The notes beneath the pieces were generated by a model. That model was not told the DNA's origin. It ran no database searches and was given only the letters and a program-made list of their open reading frames with translations. The translations under genes and the position numbers were made by a program. From Kibdelosporangium sp. MJ126-NF4 (GTDB lineage Bacteria > Actinomycetota > Actinomycetes > Mycobacteriales > Pseudonocardiaceae): a stretch of DNA of 64,000 nucleotides. The first letter of the stretch is position 1; each line of letters starts with the position of its first letter. This document shows, piece after piece, positions 52,259-60,840 of this stretch. The stretch covers positions 644,336 to 708,335 of the forward strand of contig NZ_CDME01000014.1 of NCBI RefSeq assembly GCF_000826545.1. The letters are read 5' to 3'.

Positions 52259-53302
52259 TCACACGTTCCCCCGTCGGGTCTCACCGACCAGCAACCACCC
52301 CAGGCACAGCCCGCCGAGCACGAGCGTGGTCACGCCCACCGGCAGTTCCACACCTGGGATCGCTTCCTGCGCAATGAGATCCGCCACCGCCAGGAGAACG
52401 GCACCGACCAGTGCGGACACCGCGACCGACGGACCGGCCGACCGCGCGACCCGTTTGGCGATCTGCGGCGCGCACAACGCCACGAAGGCGATCGGCCCCG
52501 CCGCGGTGATCGCTCCCGCGGTCAGCAACACCGAGACGGCGGTCGCCCGGCGGCGCACCCTGGCCGAGTCGAGGCCGAGTCCTCCTGCGACGTCCGGCCC
52601 CAGTTCCATGGTGAGCAGCTGGGAGCTGAGCACTCCGGCCGCGGGCAGGCCGACTGCCAGCACCACGAGCAGTACCACCACCTGGTCCCAGCCACGGCCG
52701 TTGAGGCTGCCGACCAGCCAGACCTGCGCGTTCAACGAGTCGGTCAGGTCGGCTCTGCTCAGCAGGTAGGCCACGGCCGAGCCGAGCAGCGAACTCATGC
52801 CGACGCCGACCAGCACCAACCGGAATCCCTGCACGCCACCGCGGTACGCCAGCAGGTAGGTGAGCAACACCACCGCGGTGGCACCGCCGACCGCGCCGAC
52901 GCCGATGATGATCTGACTGGCGTTCCTGAACACCAGGATGCAGATCAGCGCGCCGACGGCGGCGCCGGAGTTGAAGCCGAGGACGTCCGGGCTCCCCAGG
53001 GGATTGCGGCTCAGGCTCTGGAAGATCGCACCGCTGACGGCCAGTGCGGCACCGGCGAGCAGCGCCACCAGCGCACGCGGCAACCGGACGTCGTTGACGA
53101 AGTACCGCTGCGCCCGCGTGCCCTGCCCGGCGAGGGCGTCGATGACGTGTCCAAACGGGATCGGGAAGTCACCGACGAACAGGCTCACGGCCAGCACCGC
53201 CAGGCACAGCAGGAACAATCCGGCGAACACCATCACGGCGCGTTGCCGCAACCTCAACGCGACACGGTGCCCCGCCGTGCGCACAATCCACTGTGCTCTC
53301 AC
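52259..53302 (-). CDS. FecCD-family siderophore permease
   Basis: This 347-residue FecCD/BtuC-type permease has about nine to ten membrane segments. The typical signature LPRALVALLAGAALAVSGAIFQ follows an N-terminal RYFVNDVRLPR. ALCAPQIAKRVAR marks the coupling region to an ATPase. It overlaps the previous permease gene by four bases. Two permeases form the channel of a ferric-siderophore importer with the downstream binding protein. Confidence 0.92.
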   Translation of the reverse strand: MRAQWIVRTAGHRVALRLRQRAVMVFAGLFLLCLAVLAVSLFVGDFPIPFGHVIDALAGQGTRAQRYFVNDVRLPRALVALLAGAALAVSGAIFQSLSRNPLGSPDVLGFNSGAAVGALICILVFRNASQIIIGVGAVGGATAVVLLTYLLAYRGGVQGFRLVLVGVGMSSLLGSAVAYLLSRADLTDSLNAQVWLVGSLNGRGWDQVVVLLVVLAVGLPAAGVLSSQLLTMELGPDVAGGLGLDSARVRRRATAVSVLLTAGAITAAGPIAFVALCAPQIAKRVARSAGPSVAVSALVGAVLLAVADLIAQEAIPGVELPVGVTTLVLGGLCLGWLLVGETRRGNV

Positions 53303-54318
53303 TGCGTCACCACCTTGCGCCGGACGAGGTAGATGAACACCGGCGCACCGACGAGCACGGTGACGATCCCCACCTCCAGTTCGCCATGGCCCAACACGAC
53401 CCGGCCGAGCACGTCAGAACCGAGCAGCAGCACCGGCGCGGTGAGCAACGAGTACAGCAGGATCCACCGGTTGTCGTGGCCGACAACAGCTTTGACAGCG
53501 TGCGGCACAGCCAGACCGACGAACGCGATCGGACCCGCTGCCGCCGTGGCCCCGCCGCACAGCAACACGATCGAAAGACAAGCCAGGACACGGAGCCTGC
53601 CCACGTTCGCGCCGAGGGACGTACCCGTTTCCTCGCCGAGCGCGATGGCGTTCATCCCCGGCCCGAGAGTGAGCGCGACCAGCATGCCGATCACCAGGAA
53701 CGGCAGGACACCGTAGAGCACGTCGGTGCCGCGGTTGATCAGCGAACCGAGAGTCCAGAACCGCATGAGATCCCACGTCCGGACGTTGACGGTGGTCAAC
53801 CCGGAGATCACGCCGACCAGGATGGACCAGACCACCGTGCCCGCCAGGACCAGCCGGACCGGCGTCGGCCTGCCGCGCCCGCTGATACCGAGCAGGTACA
53901 CCAGAACACCGGCGACGGCCGCACCGGCGAACGCGAACCAGACGTAGTCGACCAGCCTGGTGAATCCGAAAAGGACAATCGAGGTGACGACAGCGGCCGA
54001 CGCGCCCGCGTTGACGCCGAGCAGTCCCGGATCGGCCAGCGGATTGCGCGTCAGCGCCTGCATCACCGCACCGGCAAGCCCGAGCGCGCCGCCGACGGCG
54101 AGGCCGAGCAACGTCCTCGGCATGCGCTGGTCCCAGATCACACCGGCGTCGTAGGAGCCGTCGAAGTGCCACAGCGCGTTCCAGACCACACCGGGAGGAA
54201 TGTGCTTGGCGCCCACCGCGAGACTGAGCAGCGCCACCAGCCCGATCAGGGCGACGACCACGACCAGCCCGGCCACGCGCAGGGCGTGTCGCCGCTGACG
54301 GCTCGGATCAGCAGCCAT
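53299..54318 (-). CDS. FecCD-family siderophore permease
   Basis: A 339-residue permease with nine to ten membrane segments and the family signature MPRTLLGLAVGGALGLAGAVMQ. The coupling stretch is AVPHAVKAVVGHDNRW. It is the first gene of the importer operon, preceded by a strong iron-box match. The partner ATPase is not encoded in the window. Confidence 0.92.
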   Translation of the reverse strand: MAADPSRQRRHALRVAGLVVVVALIGLVALLSLAVGAKHIPPGVVWNALWHFDGSYDAGVIWDQRMPRTLLGLAVGGALGLAGAVMQALTRNPLADPGLLGVNAGASAAVVTSIVLFGFTRLVDYVWFAFAGAAVAGVLVYLLGISGRGRPTPVRLVLAGTVVWSILVGVISGLTTVNVRTWDLMRFWTLGSLINRGTDVLYGVLPFLVIGMLVALTLGPGMNAIALGEETGTSLGANVGRLRVLACLSIVLLCGGATAAAGPIAFVGLAVPHAVKAVVGHDNRWILLYSLLTAPVLLLGSDVLGRVVLGHGELEVGIVTVLVGAPVFIYLVRRKVVTQ

Positions 54319-54344
54319 CTGTCCCGCTCCCTCTCACCCACACA

Positions 54345-54363
54345 GAAGGTTAGCCTAACCAAA
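54345..54363 (-). promoter_or_regulatory. Strong IdeR/DmdR iron-box match
   Basis: GAAGGTTAGCCTAACCAAA agrees with the 19-base consensus at 15 positions. It lies 27-45 bases upstream of the first permease start and would allow iron-dependent repression. Confidence 0.75.
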
Positions 54364-54411
54364 CCGCATGTCGGCCGGTCGCAGGAGGGGCAGTGCCTGG
54401 TCTGTCGCGCG

Positions 54412-57400
54412 TCAGCGAACGATCTCGTAGGCCCTGATCATCGTCTGGGTGACCGAGTTCCCGGCCTGGTCCTCGGCCACCGCCCGCAACGAGACGAATC
54501 CGGCGGCGGCCGGGTGGTCGACGAGCACGTTCCGCTCGTCCCCGCTGCCGTCCACCGGCACGCTCCGCCACGTCTTGCCGTCGTCGAACGAGGCTTCCAC
54601 GGTCAGCTCACCCAGCGTGCCCGAGGTGCCCTGATGGCGCTGCACGCGGACCGGGACGCGCAGCTGCTGTCCCGCTTTGGCCTGGTTGCGTTCGGTGAGA
54701 TCCGGTGCGAACCGGACCACGCTCACCGGCAGCGGCCGGGGCTGCTCACCGGCGACGAACTGCGAGCGGAAGGTCCACTCCGCCTGGATCCGGCTGCCCG
54801 GCCGTAGCCCCTTGGCCTCGGTGGCCACGCGGTAGTCGGCGGGCTCGGCCGGGACGAGGAAGTCGGCCTCCCCGCCGTCCAGCTGCTCGATCTTCCTGCC
54901 GTCACGCCAGAGCGTCAACGAGTCCGGCCCCGGGCCCGCTCCGAAGTGGTCGGGCCCTTGGTCGGCGTACAGCGGCACGCCGAAGTGCAGTTCGTTGCCC
55001 ACCCGGCCGGTCCAGCCCGCCGCGGACGGGTCCTGGGGCAGCGACGGGCCGAAGACCCCGAAGTTCCACCGTTCCGTGGCGGTACCGGGCTGGGCATACG
55101 TCCGAGGCAGCGCGGTGATCGTCGCGCCCGGTTTGCCCTCGCCTTCGCCGAGCAGCAAGGTGGGCTGCCACTGGTGACGTCCGACGGAGTAGAAGGTGGT
55201 GCGTTCGAACGGCTGGGGCAGCCCGGAGGGCCGCTGCGACACCATCGCGCCGAATCCCGGCAGGTAGCCGTCGTGGGCCGTCGCCGCGGGCATGCCCGGC
55301 ACCAGTTGCGCGTACTTCGTGTGCACCGCCATCAGGTCCTTGTCGTGCACCTGGAACACCGGTTTGTCCGGAATCGCGCCGTATTCGGCGTACAGCAACT
55401 GGTAGTTCACTGGGCTCTCGTCCCTGGGCTCGGCCCAGTTCGAGTAGGTGAACCAGGCCATCTCGGTGTCCCGCACCCGGCGCGTCGGCAGCACGTACTC
55501 GTCGCCGTACCGGTCGACCGTCGTGGCGATCACGTGCGGGCCCCACGCGCTGGCGACGACCGTACCGATGTCGATCGAGCCCGGTTTGACCGTGCCGCGG
55601 TCGAGCGTCATCGCGACCTTGACCGCCTTGCGCGCGTCGAAGACCAGTTCCTGGTCCTTGTCCGCCCGCAGCCGCGGTTCGGTCACCAGCGTGCTGGTGC
55701 TCGTTTCCGGCCCGGTCGGGGTGCTCACGAACGTCCCGACGGTGTAGTCACCGATCGGCAGGCGCACCGTGGCGGTGCCGTCGTCCCCGGTATCCGGTTG
55801 GAGCTGCATGCGATCCCGCAGGTTCGTGACGACCACGGGCGTACTGGGCACGGGTTTGCCCCGCTGGTCGATCAGTTTGACCTTCAGGTCGTGCTGCTCG
55901 ACCTCCTTGTCCAGGCCGAGCGGCGTCCGCACCGCCGCGCCGCCGCCGACGGGCGTCGCGGTGACGACCGCACCGAGCCACCCGTCCGGAGTGGACACCT
56001 TCGGATCGGCGGTCACGGTGACCTCCCCGGTCGCGCCCGCCGCGACGGTGACCTCCCGCGCGTTGACCTGGAACAGCTTGTCCGCCGGGGCACCGTCCAC
56101 GCCGAGCCGGAGCGTCACCGGCGCGGTACCGGTGTTGCGGTACACCAACGGTTTGCTGATCGGTGTGTCGTCGTTGTGCGGCCAGGCCGCCTTTCCGAAG
56201 GACACACTCGGCGTCTCGGCGAGCACAGCCTGTCCGATGGCCGCAGCGACATCGATCCGGCCGGTGCCCTGCTGGTAGACGCCCGCGTCCGCCGTGGGTT
56301 TGGCCGACGCCATCAGCGCGCCCTTGAGCTGTCCGGCTTTCCAGTCCGGGTGCCGCTGCAGCAGCAGTGCGGCGGCACCGGCGACGTGTGGCGAGGCCAT
56401 GGAAGTCCCGGACATGACGACGTAGTGGGGATTCGCCGCCGGAAGGCCCGCCCGGGTGCCCTCGGCTCGGGCCGCGGTGACGTCCGCACCGGGCGCGGTC
56501 ACGTCCGGCTTGAGCACCGGCCCGCCCCGGCTGGAGAACGAGGTGATCCGGTCGGCGCGGTCCACCGCACCGACGGTCAGCGCCGAGGCCGCGGCGCCGG
56601 GCGAACCCACAGTGTTCTCGTTCGGCCCGCTGTTGCCCCCGGCCACCACGAACAATGTGCCGTGGTCCTTGCTGAGTTTGTCCAGCGCCTGGGATATCGC
56701 GTCGGTGCCGTCGCTCGCCTCTTCCCCGCCGAGGCTCAGGTTGACGACCTTCGCGCCGCGTTCGACAGCCCACTGCATCCCTGCGATGATCGCGGAATCA
56801 CCGCAGTCCACACTGTCGCACACCTTGCCGACCAGCAGTTTCGCCTCGGGCGCGACGCCTTTGTACTGGCCGGACGACGCCGTGCCGCGGCCCGCGATCG
56901 TGGCGGCCACGTGAGTGCCGTGGCCCTTGGTGTCCTTGACGCCGCCGGTCTCGGTGAAGTCCTTGGACTCGGTCACCACACCGGACAGGTCGGCATGCTT
57001 GCTGTCGTAACCGCTGTCCAGCACGGCGACCGTCACGCCCTTGCCGGTGTACCCGGCCTGCCAGGCGGTGGGCGCACTGATCTGCTGGACACTCTTGTCC
57101 AGCAACAGCTTCTTCTTGCCGTCCAGTGACACCGAGGCGACACCGGCGGCGAGGGAACGCCCCTGCCCACCGCCGGTCAGGGCGGACCAGAACGCACCGT
57201 CCTTCTTGGCGAGCACGGCCTGGCCGCCGATGCTGGCCAACTGCCTGGTCACCTGCGCACCGGCCTGACCGACGACATCCGCCGCCGACCGGCCCCGTCC
57301 GGCGGACGCGCGCACGATCAGCGGCAGATCCCGCCGTGCGGCGTCGTGGTAGCCGTACTCGATCAGCTTGGTGACGTTGAACAACGACCGGTCCACGGTG

Positions 57401-57714
57401 CCCGCCTGGACCAACGGCATCGCGTCCTGCGGCAGCACGGTGATCCCGTCGGGCCCGTCGTAGCGCACGATTCGCTTCGCCTCACGGCCTTTCGCGTTCC
57501 GCACCACGGCACTGCGCTGTCCCTTGGCGTCCGTGCGCACGGTCACACGGTCTCCCGTGATCAGCGTGACCGTACGCTCCACAATGGATCCACCTGCCAT
57601 CGTGGCCGCCGCTGACGCCTGTGGCGACGCGGCCGACATACCGCAGGCTGTCGCGGGAAGCAGTCCTATCGCGACTGCGACTGCGATCGTTCGCCTGAAC
57701 CGTGCGTTTTCCAT
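54412..57714 (-). CDS. Secreted subtilisin-family (S8) serine protease
   Basis: The protein has 1100 residues. A signal peptide (TIAVAVAIGLLPATACGMSA) and a prodomain of about 200 residues come first. The catalytic triad is visible as Asp233 (VAVLDSGYDS), His265 (KGHGTHVAATI) and Ser438 (MSGTSMASPHVAG), with the oxyanion region VVAGGNSGPNE. The C-terminal 600 residues are beta-rich Fn3-like domains. GTG 57726 is an alternative start four codons earlier; neither has a good ribosome site. It is the large actinomycete subtilisin type, exported and autoprocessed. Confidence 0.92.
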   Translation of the reverse strand: MENARFRRTIAVAVAIGLLPATACGMSAASPQASAAATMAGGSIVERTVTLITGDRVTVRTDAKGQRSAVVRNAKGREAKRIVRYDGPDGITVLPQDAMPLVQAGTVDRSLFNVTKLIEYGYHDAARRDLPLIVRASAGRGRSAADVVGQAGAQVTRQLASIGGQAVLAKKDGAFWSALTGGGQGRSLAAGVASVSLDGKKKLLLDKSVQQISAPTAWQAGYTGKGVTVAVLDSGYDSKHADLSGVVTESKDFTETGGVKDTKGHGTHVAATIAGRGTASSGQYKGVAPEAKLLVGKVCDSVDCGDSAIIAGMQWAVERGAKVVNLSLGGEEASDGTDAISQALDKLSKDHGTLFVVAGGNSGPNENTVGSPGAAASALTVGAVDRADRITSFSSRGGPVLKPDVTAPGADVTAARAEGTRAGLPAANPHYVVMSGTSMASPHVAGAAALLLQRHPDWKAGQLKGALMASAKPTADAGVYQQGTGRIDVAAAIGQAVLAETPSVSFGKAAWPHNDDTPISKPLVYRNTGTAPVTLRLGVDGAPADKLFQVNAREVTVAAGATGEVTVTADPKVSTPDGWLGAVVTATPVGGGAAVRTPLGLDKEVEQHDLKVKLIDQRGKPVPSTPVVVTNLRDRMQLQPDTGDDGTATVRLPIGDYTVGTFVSTPTGPETSTSTLVTEPRLRADKDQELVFDARKAVKVAMTLDRGTVKPGSIDIGTVVASAWGPHVIATTVDRYGDEYVLPTRRVRDTEMAWFTYSNWAEPRDESPVNYQLLYAEYGAIPDKPVFQVHDKDLMAVHTKYAQLVPGMPAATAHDGYLPGFGAMVSQRPSGLPQPFERTTFYSVGRHQWQPTLLLGEGEGKPGATITALPRTYAQPGTATERWNFGVFGPSLPQDPSAAGWTGRVGNELHFGVPLYADQGPDHFGAGPGPDSLTLWRDGRKIEQLDGGEADFLVPAEPADYRVATEAKGLRPGSRIQAEWTFRSQFVAGEQPRPLPVSVVRFAPDLTERNQAKAGQQLRVPVRVQRHQGTSGTLGELTVEASFDDGKTWRSVPVDGSGDERNVLVDHPAAAGFVSLRAVAEDQAGNSVTQTMIRAYEIVR

Positions 57715-57793
57715 ACCCCCGGGCACCCCACTACGTGATCGACGGATCTCGATGTGTCCGGTGAGACGACACCCACGCGAGGATGGTTGTGCC

Positions 57794-58081
57794 CTAAGGC
57801 GATTTTGTTGGAGATTTTCTCTCCAGGAAGGTCTGGTCGCTCATGTCGAACACCTGCCAGCTGGCGGCCATGGTGACGAACATCTTCTCCATGCCGTCGT
57901 GACCGCGCCAGGTTCCGCCGTAGGGGAGGCCTTCGGCTTGGTGCAGGACGACGTCTGGGGAGAAGTACGGGGCGAGCGTCGCGAAGGACGCCCGCCCCGG
58001 TCCGCCTGCGGCGAGGTAGTCCGCTTCGGCGGCGTACATGCCTTGCAGGACAGTCATGGGGTCGGCGGTCATGTCGATCAT
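57794..58081 (-). pseudogene. NTF2/SnoaL-like protein, C-terminally truncated
   Basis: The 95-residue frame reads as an NTF2-like fold for its first two thirds: LQGMYAAEADYLAAGG, PYFSPDVVLHQAEGLPYG, GTWRGHDGMEKMFVTMAA. It then stops at SPTKSP where intact members continue for about 35 residues more. The downstream bases show no continuation. This suggests a deletion that fused the gene to unrelated sequence. It could still be a stable half-fold. Confidence 0.6.
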
Positions 58082-58153
58082 GGTGGTCGGCTTGACCGCT
58101 GTGGGCTGGCGGTATTCCGCCGTGTCGTTGGCCGGGTCAGTGACGTGGGCGTC

Positions 58154-58735
58154 CTATGCCGGTGCACGGCAACGGTCAAGGAAACGCTGTGCGTAGCGCC
58201 GCCACTGCACTCGGGATCGTGTCGCCGAGCCGAGGAGCACCTGGTAGAACACCGGTCCGACGAACTCGGCGACAGCGTCCTGGATGTTCACCGAGGCGGG
58301 CAGGTCTCCTCTGCCGACCGCGCGCTCGATGACCGCGCGGGCGCTGGTGGCCAGCAGGTCCGAGGACCGGATGAGGTCGGCGACCTTCGGGTCGTGCTGC
58401 GCCTCGCCGACCAGTGCCCGGTAGGCCAGGCCCGCGTGGGACGTGGTCAGGAAGGTGACCAGGACTTCGGCGTAGCCCGCCAGGTCGGACCGGGAGTCCT
58501 TGGCCGCCGGGGTGTCGAGCTCGTGCGACGCGTCCTTGGTCGCGGCTTCCATCAGGATCTCGGCCTTGGACGACCACCACCGGTAGACCGTCTGTTTGCC
58601 GACGCCCGCCCGTTCGGCGATGCCCTTCATGGTCATCGCCGCGTACCCGTCCTCGACCAGCATGTCGTCCACGGCGTTGAGCACGGCCCGGCGTGCCACC
58701 TCGCTGCGGGGGCGACCGGTGACGGGTGTGTCCAT
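58154..58735 (-). CDS. TetR-family repressor, probable regulator of the MFS exporter
   Basis: The 193-residue protein has an N-terminal TetR helix-turn-helix (DGYAAMTMKGIAERAGVGKQ, TVYRWWSSKAEIL) and an all-helical ligand-binding domain. ATG 58735 fits the TetR N-terminus; the longer frame to 58834 adds an unlikely Ser-rich leader. It follows the MFS gene by 25 bases on the same strand, and two palindromic sites are upstream of that gene, so autoregulation with derepression by a drug is likely. Confidence 0.9.
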   Translation of the reverse strand: MDTPVTGRPRSEVARRAVLNAVDDMLVEDGYAAMTMKGIAERAGVGKQTVYRWWSSKAEILMEAATKDASHELDTPAAKDSRSDLAGYAEVLVTFLTTSHAGLAYRALVGEAQHDPKVADLIRSSDLLATSARAVIERAVGRGDLPASVNIQDAVAEFVGPVFYQVLLGSATRSRVQWRRYAQRFLDRCRAPA

Positions 58736-58760
58736 GCCGGAAACCCTATCGCCGGACAGA

Positions 58761-59957
58761 TCAGACAGGCCGGATAGACCGGACAGCGACGCGTTCGGCG
58801 ATGCCGACGACCAGTGCGAGCACGGCGACGACACAGGTGAAGATCAGCCCCGCTGTGCGCAGGTCGGTCAACGCGGCCAGGACACCGACGCCGATCGACG
58901 GCAGTGCGAGCATGCTGTACAGACCGGCGAAGAACGACGACGAGACCTCGCCGCGGTGCGCGGGTGGCGTCTGCTCGACGGTCGTCGCGATCCCGGCGTT
59001 CAGGCACAGTCCACTGGACACACCGACGACGAGCGCGGCGGCCAACAGCGGCAGCAGCACCGACGCGACGAGCGCCCACGCCAGGAAAGCCGCGCCCAGC
59101 ACCATTCCCGCGCATCCCAGTGGCAACGCGGTGCGCACGTCGATGCGCCTGCCGAGCAGCTGGCCCACCGCGATCCCGGAGAAGACCAGGAACACGACGA
59201 ATCCCGCGAGGGTGTGGCTGGTCAGGTGCAGCGACTTGGCCAGGAACAACGCGCCGACCGCGGTGAGCACTCCGCCGACGGCGAATCCGGTCCCGGTCGC
59301 CAGCACCCCTCGGGCGAACGCGCCACGCAGCTCGGCGGGCACGCGCAGCCGGTGCGGCCGGATCCGCAACCGTCCACTGCGGACCCCGGTGGGCGTGAGT
59401 GTCCACAGTACGGCGAACGCGACCACCGCGAGCACCAGGTGGACGAGGAAGGGCGCGGTCAGCGGCTCCGTCATCACGTCCGCGAGCACCCCGGCGAGCA
59501 GGGTTCCCAGTGCCAGGCCGCCCATGTTGGCCCCGATGGCGAGCGTGCCCGCCGCCGCCTTGCGTTCGGGCGCGAAGAGGTCGATCACCGCTGCCGTTCC
59601 CGCACCGCTCATCAGCCCGGCGCCGAGTCCGGAAAGGATTCTGCCGAGCACCAGCAGCGGCAACGAGGGCGGGAGCAGGAAGACGACCGCGCTGAGCAGG
59701 GCACAGGAAACGGCCACCAGCAGCACGGGTCGCCTGCCGAGCTCGTCGGACAGTCGCCCGAACAACAACAGCGTCACCACGACACCGACGGCGTAGACCG
59801 CGAACAGCGCCGTGACGGTCAGCGGGCTGAACGCCAGCCGGGCGGCGTAGATCGAGTACAGCGGTGTCGGCAGTGTGGTGCCCATCATGGTGACGGCGAA
59901 GGCGAACGCGGTGGCCGGGATGGCCACGCCGTTGCGCCGGGAAAGTACCGAGGTCAT
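58761..59957 (-). CDS. MFS drug-type exporter
   Basis: A 398-residue, twelve-helix major-facilitator protein. The motif-A region between helices 2 and 3 is GRLSDELGRRPVLLV, and the motif-C-like stretch is LGRILSGLGAGLMSGAGTAAV. ATG 59957 has GGAGGGG eight bases upstream. It probably pumps out a toxic compound under control of the TetR protein encoded next. Confidence 0.9.
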   Translation of the reverse strand: MTSVLSRRNGVAIPATAFAFAVTMMGTTLPTPLYSIYAARLAFSPLTVTALFAVYAVGVVVTLLLFGRLSDELGRRPVLLVAVSCALLSAVVFLLPPSLPLLVLGRILSGLGAGLMSGAGTAAVIDLFAPERKAAAGTLAIGANMGGLALGTLLAGVLADVMTEPLTAPFLVHLVLAVVAFAVLWTLTPTGVRSGRLRIRPHRLRVPAELRGAFARGVLATGTGFAVGGVLTAVGALFLAKSLHLTSHTLAGFVVFLVFSGIAVGQLLGRRIDVRTALPLGCAGMVLGAAFLAWALVASVLLPLLAAALVVGVSSGLCLNAGIATTVEQTPPAHRGEVSSSFFAGLYSMLALPSIGVGVLAALTDLRTAGLIFTCVVAVLALVVGIAERVAVRSIRPV

Positions 59958-59977
59958 ACCGGCAGCCCCTCCGAACA

Positions 59978-60004
59978 ACTATCGAGACACCGTGTCTCGA
60001 TAGT
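59978..60004. promoter_or_regulatory. Perfect 27-bp palindrome, TetR operator candidate
   Basis: ACTATCGAGACAC, a central C, then GTGTCTCGATAGT lies 21 bases before the MFS start, a typical place for a repressor of this operon. Confidence 0.85.
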
Positions 60005-60020
60005 CGAACGGTAACAGCTT

Positions 60021-60039
60021 ACGAGTCACAGTGTCTCGT
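60021..60039. promoter_or_regulatory. Second, imperfect TetR operator
   Basis: ACGAGTCAC, a central A, GTGTCTCGT repeats the core of the first palindrome with one mismatch, 16 bases away. The pair would allow cooperative binding. Confidence 0.75.
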
Positions 60040-60082
60040 TATTACCCGGCGCGAGTTGTTCGGATCACACGTCGCCCGCCAG

Positions 60083-60116
60083 GTATAAACCGAGCGTATA
60101 AACAGTGTGTATAGTC
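60083..60116 (+). promoter_or_regulatory. Three 13-base-spaced direct repeats before the ABC exporter
   Basis: GTATAAAC, GTATAAAC and GTATAGTC occur at 60083, 60096 and 60109 with exactly 13-base spacing, 32-65 bases before GTG 60148. They may be an activator site or contain a TATAxx -10 element. Confidence 0.5.
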
Positions 60117-60147
60117 GGCCCCGAGCCCGTCAGCCAAGGAGATTCCC

Positions 60148-60840
60148 GTGACCGATCCGACCGATCCACCGCTGCTCGACGCGGTTGACCTGCACATGGC
60201 GTTCGGGCCGACTCCCGCCCTCACCGGCGCGGGCCTGCGGGTCGACGAGCGCGAGGTGGTCGCGGTGATGGGCCCGTCCGGTTCGGGAAAGTCCACTTTG
60301 CTGCACTGTCTCGCCGGGATCGTGCGGCCGGACTCGGGCCGCGTCGCCTACCGCGGCCGTGACCTCGGCGCCCTGACCGACGACGCCCGGTCGGCGTTGC
60401 GGCGGACCGACTTCGGGTTCGTGTTCCAATTCGGACAGCTGGTGCCGGAACTGACATTCCTGGAGAACGTGGCGCTGCCACTGCGGCTCAACGGCGTGTC
60501 CCGGCGGGACGCCGTCCGTCGCTCGGCCGAACTTCTCGACCGGCTGTACCTTGCGGACGTGGCAGCCAAACGGCCCGGCGAGGCGTCCGGCGGGCAGGGC
60601 CAACGAGTCGCGGTCGCCCGTGCGCTGGTGACCGGTCCGAAAGTCATCTTCGCCGACGAACCGACCGGCGCGCTGGACTCGTTGAACGGCGAGCACGTCA
60701 TGCGGTTGCTCGTCTCCGCCGCCAAGGAGGCGCACGCCGCCGTGGTTCTGGTGACGCACGATCCCAAGGTCGCGGCCTACTCCGACCGTGAGGTCGTCGT
60801 GCGGGACGGCGCGGTCGGCCACATGGCGGTGAACCGATGA
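60148..60840 (+). CDS. MacB/LolD-like ABC transporter ATP-binding protein
   Basis: The protein has 230 residues. Walker A is MGPSGSGKSTLLHCL, the signature region EASGGQGQRVAVARAL, and Walker B VIFADEPTGALDS. An H-loop is present (VLVTHDPKVAA). AAGGAG precedes GTG 60148. It belongs to the MacB/FtsE subclass that drives FtsX-type permeases, and its stop overlaps the permease gene start (ATGA). Confidence 0.92.
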   Translation: MTDPTDPPLLDAVDLHMAFGPTPALTGAGLRVDEREVVAVMGPSGSGKSTLLHCLAGIVRPDSGRVAYRGRDLGALTDDARSALRRTDFGFVFQFGQLVPELTFLENVALPLRLNGVSRRDAVRRSAELLDRLYLADVAAKRPGEASGGQGQRVAVARALVTGPKVIFADEPTGALDSLNGEHVMRLLVSAAKEAHAAVVLVTHDPKVAAYSDREVVVRDGAVGHMAVNR

